Shown here: piece after piece, positions 8,409 to 10,718 of the stretch | How positions within the stretch are numbered: position 1 is the first letter of the stretch | How the letters are laid out: every line of letters starts with the position of its first letter | From: Gemmatimonadales bacterium | GTDB lineage: Bacteria; Gemmatimonadota; Gemmatimonadetes; Gemmatimonadales; GWC2-71-9 | Length of the DNA: 10,718 nucleotides | Assembly (NCBI GenBank): GCA_013816685.1 | Contig: JACDDX010000033.1 | Coordinates: forward strand, 1-10,718 | Direction of reading: 5' to 3' | Program-made: the position numbers and the translations under genes | Notes under the pieces: generated by a model | The model's database searches: none | Seen by the model: the letters and a program-made list of their open reading frames with translations, nothing else | What the model was told of the DNA's origin: nothing

Positions 8409-10394
8409 TTAACGGGGCCACACCTGGTTCGAGCGGTCGACGTCGGGAAAGGCGTGCGCGGCGTCGATCTCGAGCCGTTTCACGCCCGCACCGCGGGGGA
8501 CCCGGACGATCGTGCGCCGCTCGCCCCCGAGCCAGACGTCGGCCCGCGTCGTGATCGTGTCCTGTGTGCCGCCGGGCCGGGTCACGGTGAGGACGATCGG
8601 CATCGGCACCTGGCCCCGGTTCTCGACGGTCACGGCAAAGGCGTTACCGGCGGGGGCTACGCTGTCGATGGCCTGATCGAGGCGTCCGGTCTCGAAGAAC
8701 CAGGCCCGCCAGAACCAGGTCAGATCCTTTCCGGACACGTCCTCGACGGTGTTGAAGAAGTCGTAGGGCGAGGGGTGCTTGAACTGCCAGCGCCGGCCGT
8801 ATTCGCGGAACGCCTTGTCGAACGTCGCCTCGCCCAGCACACCGCGCAACGCGACCAAAACGGACGCGGGCTTGTAATACGCCGCGACGCCGTACGCCGG
8901 GTAGTTCGGGAACCGGTCGCCGTGGTGCATCATCTCGGTCTCACGGCCGCTCAGCGCGAAGTCCACGTAGCCCTGCCGGTTCTGCGCCTCGTCGTCGATC
9001 TTGCCCTTGCTGAACGCCCGGATGCTCTGCGACTGGTCGAACTGGGTGAGTCCCTCGTCCATCCAGGCGAACCGCTTCTCGTCGGAGCCCACGATCATCG
9101 GGAACCACATGTGTCCGATCTCGTGGGTGATCACCTCGTAGAGCGACTGGGAGTTCCACTGACCCCCGATGCAGGTCATCATCGGGAACTCCATGCCGCC
9201 GCACGAGGTCGGCCCGTCCACGGCGGTCATGTGCGGATACGGATAGGGCCACAGGTACTTCGAGTAGAACTCGATCGAGAACTTCGCGTCGTGCGCCGCC
9301 TCCTGCCAGAAGCTCCGCTCCATCTCGGGCCGATAGAAGGCATAGATCGCGCTGGTTCCCTTGCCGGTGGAGGCGCGGGTCGCGTCCCAGCGAAACCTGG
9401 CCGACGTAGCCCACGAGAAGTCACGCACGTTCTCGGCATGCCAGCGCCAGGTGAGCTTGCCGCTGCTGTCCGCCGTCGTCGATCGGCCCGCCACCCGGTC
9501 GCTATCGTCCACGACGCGTACCACGCTGTCGGTGCGGCCGGCGGAATCGAGCCGGGCTCGAGTCTGCTCGCTGAGGACGTCGGCGGCGTTCTGCAGCGTG
9601 CCCGTGGCATCCATGAGCCAGCCGGCCGGCACCCTCAACGACACGTCGTAGGTGCCGTAGCCCATGTAGAACTCGGCGTTGCCGAGGTACTGATCCGTTT
9701 GCCATCCGTTGATGTCGTCGTAGACGGCCATCTGGGGATACCAGTAGCTCAAGTACCAGACCTCGCCATCCTGACCGCCGCGAGGCGCACCGTCGGGCGG
9801 CACCCGGAGCCGCCAGGTGAACTCGAATTTGGCGGCGCCGCCGGGCTTGATCGCGGCGGGCAGCCGCAGCTTCATCACCGTACCGTCCACCTCGTAGCCC
9901 GCACCCTCGCCCGCACTGGCCCGCACCGCGCGGCCGTCCACCGCCACCCGGTCGAGCTCGATGCCTTCGACCGACCAGGGAACGTCGGTGGTGTGCCGGG
10001 CACCGGGCGAAAAGAGGTTCTGCAGCAACTGCACGTAGACGAAGGGAAGGCTGTCGGGCGAGTGATTGTGGTAGGTGATCTCTCCTTTGCCCGAGAGACG
10101 CTTGGACAGCGGATTCAGCTCGGCCGCGATCCGGTACTCGGCGGACTGCTGCCAGTATTTCGGGCCGGGCCTCCCGTTCGCGCTCCGCGTTCCGCTGGCC
10201 ACCGCGCGCTCGTAGGCAGCCGTCACGTCGGTCGGGTACCCGCGCGCGCGCAGGGTCGCGGCGACACCCGCCGGCGCCGCTGCTGGAGCGGCTGTGACGG
10301 TTGGAGTGCGGCTGCCGCCGCCGCAGGCTGCGACCAGCGTCGTGACGAGACACGCGGGCAGCAGGGCCCGACGCGGGAAAGGGCTGCAATCCAT
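8409..10394 (-). CDS. M1-family metallopeptidase, predicted lipoprotein
   Basis: Zinc peptidase of 661 residues of the M1 (aminopeptidase N/LTA4 hydrolase) family. The lipobox VAAC with C24 after a hydrophobic segment predicts a lipid-anchored envelope protein; a Gly/Ala/Pro/Thr linker follows to about residue 45. An N-terminal beta domain covers ~80-375. The catalytic part has GGMEF (399-403, in place of the GAMEN of aminopeptidase N), HEIGH (H424, E425, H428), 18 residues on WMDEG with third ligand E447, and a Tyr in AYYKPA (Y506/Y507) as likely transition-state residue. The C-terminal part past ~575 is a small beta domain. It probably cleaves peptides outside the cytoplasm; N-terminal preference is inferred from the Gly-Gly-Met-Glu loop. 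GGAG (10401-10404) six bases upstream supports the ATG. It is upstream of otsA-otsB and divergent from the DinB gene. Confidence 0.93.
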   Translation of the reverse strand: MDCSPFPRRALLPACLVTTLVAACGGGSRTPTVTAAPAAAPAGVAATLRARGYPTDVTAAYERAVASGTRSANGRPGPKYWQQSAEYRIAAELNPLSKRLSGKGEITYHNHSPDSLPFVYVQLLQNLFSPGARHTTDVPWSVEGIELDRVAVDGRAVRASAGEGAGYEVDGTVMKLRLPAAIKPGGAAKFEFTWRLRVPPDGAPRGGQDGEVWYLSYWYPQMAVYDDINGWQTDQYLGNAEFYMGYGTYDVSLRVPAGWLMDATGTLQNAADVLSEQTRARLDSAGRTDSVVRVVDDSDRVAGRSTTADSSGKLTWRWHAENVRDFSWATSARFRWDATRASTGKGTSAIYAFYRPEMERSFWQEAAHDAKFSIEFYSKYLWPYPYPHMTAVDGPTSCGGMEFPMMTCIGGQWNSQSLYEVITHEIGHMWFPMIVGSDEKRFAWMDEGLTQFDQSQSIRAFSKGKIDDEAQNRQGYVDFALSGRETEMMHHGDRFPNYPAYGVAAYYKPASVLVALRGVLGEATFDKAFREYGRRWQFKHPSPYDFFNTVEDVSGKDLTWFWRAWFFETGRLDQAIDSVAPAGNAFAVTVENRGQVPMPIVLTVTRPGGTQDTITTRADVWLGGERRTIVRVPRGAGVKRLEIDAAHAFPDVDRSNQVWPR

Positions 10395-10444
10395 CGAGAT
10401 CTCCGACCGAAAAAAGGGAAGGCGTCGCCGCGCCCGAGGCGCGG

Positions 10445-10473
10445 ACTATGATGGCACTACGGGCCGGGGGCAA
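10445..10473 (-). promoter_or_regulatory. Candidate sigma70-type promoter of the M1 peptidase gene
   Basis: On the - strand, TTGCCC (10468-10473) and CATAGT (10445-10450) are 17 bases apart, each matching four of six consensus bases. The predicted leader is about 44 bases and contains a T-run (10410-10415) before the GGAG ribosome site. This promoter lies over the first ATGs (10448, 10451) of the divergent DinB-like frame. Confidence 0.45.
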
Positions 10474-10718
10474 GGCTGTTTCCCGGCGCCGGGACTGCTG
10501 CCGGGGCTACCTTTCGAGCGGTCGCCGACGGGAGGGACGGACGCGGTACGGGTTCCTGATCGATACCTACGACACCGAACGGCTCAAGGTTGTCAGCACC
10601 TGGAGCGCCTTCCGCGACGAGGATCTCGCGGTGCGTCCGCGGACCGGCGACCCGCGGGGACGGAACCTCCGCGAGCAGATGGTGCACCAGGTCGTGAGCG
10701 AGAACCTCTGGTTTCGCG
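10448..10718 (+). CDS. DinB-family protein, 5' part (partial; start uncertain)
   Basis: The frame runs off the right edge. From about base 10553 it encodes FLIDTYDTERLKVVSTWSAF, then REQMVHQVVSENLWFR, a typical first helix and second helix of the DinB/YfiT-like four-helix family. The His of MVHQ is at the place of the first metal ligand. Members are often metal-dependent thiol transferases or stress proteins; this one's reaction is unknown. The only in-frame ATGs are at 10448 and 10451, with GAGG (10436-10439) eight bases before the first. They add ~35 Arg/Gly/Cys-rich residues (MMALRAGGKAVSRRR onward) not expected in the family. No ATG, GTG or TTG lies in any frame close to the conserved start. 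An in-frame ACG at 10541 sits just after GGGAGGG and may mark a lost or non-standard start. Family call good, start poor. Confidence 0.72.
   Translation, partial: MMALRAGGKAVSRRRDCCRGYLSSGRRREGRTRYGFLIDTYDTERLKVVSTWSAFRDEDLAVRPRTGDPRGRNLREQMVHQVVSENLWFR

Overview
The window is high-GC bacterial chromosomal DNA, almost fully coding, with eleven protein-coding genes. Two of these are cut by the window edges. No RNA genes, CRISPR arrays, insertion sequences or phage genes were seen. The gene mix suggests a soil or environmental Gemmatimonadota-like bacterium: an exported carboxypeptidase Q-type M28 peptidase, an M1 metallopeptidase lipoprotein, a single-chain trehalose-6-phosphate synthase/phosphatase, a DinB-family protein, and -10-only promoters next to start codons. 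That assignment is an inference from style and was not tested by phylogeny.

Left part (1-4299). The tail of an unrecognised + strand gene ends at 228 and faces a YahK-type zinc alcohol dehydrogenase/aldehyde reductase on the - strand (313-1434). A strong two-way hairpin terminator (252-284) separates them. A 107-base divergent promoter region follows. From it a + strand run of five closely spaced genes leaves: YciI-like, MmcQ/YjbR-like, a HAD protein of the haloacid dehalogenase type II family, a flavin reductase-like split-barrel protein, and a three-helix membrane protein with a DUF1499 domain. The chemistry (aldehyde reduction, a YciI-type small enzyme, possible dehalogenation, flavin binding) could fit detoxification or breakdown of a small organic compound. 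No oxygenase is present and the substrate cannot be read from the sequence.

Middle part (4254-6151). An exported M28 metallopeptidase on the - strand overlaps the DUF1499 gene tail to tail by 46 bases. It is divergent from a small exported HEAT-repeat protein, with 59 bases between the starts.

Right part (6075-10718). A 757-residue OtsA-OtsB fusion lies on the - strand. Its last ~24 codons lie antisense to the end of the HEAT gene (77-base overlap). Upstream on the same strand is an M1-family lipoprotein metallopeptidase, 60 bases away. At the right edge, divergent from it, starts a DinB-family gene whose start codon is unclear.

No clear-cut new system was found. The most interesting points are two probable leaderless starts (M28 and OtsAB), the antisense-overprinted OtsAB tail, the DinB gene that may have lost its ATG, active-site changes in the HAD protein, and the small enzyme cluster next to YahK.
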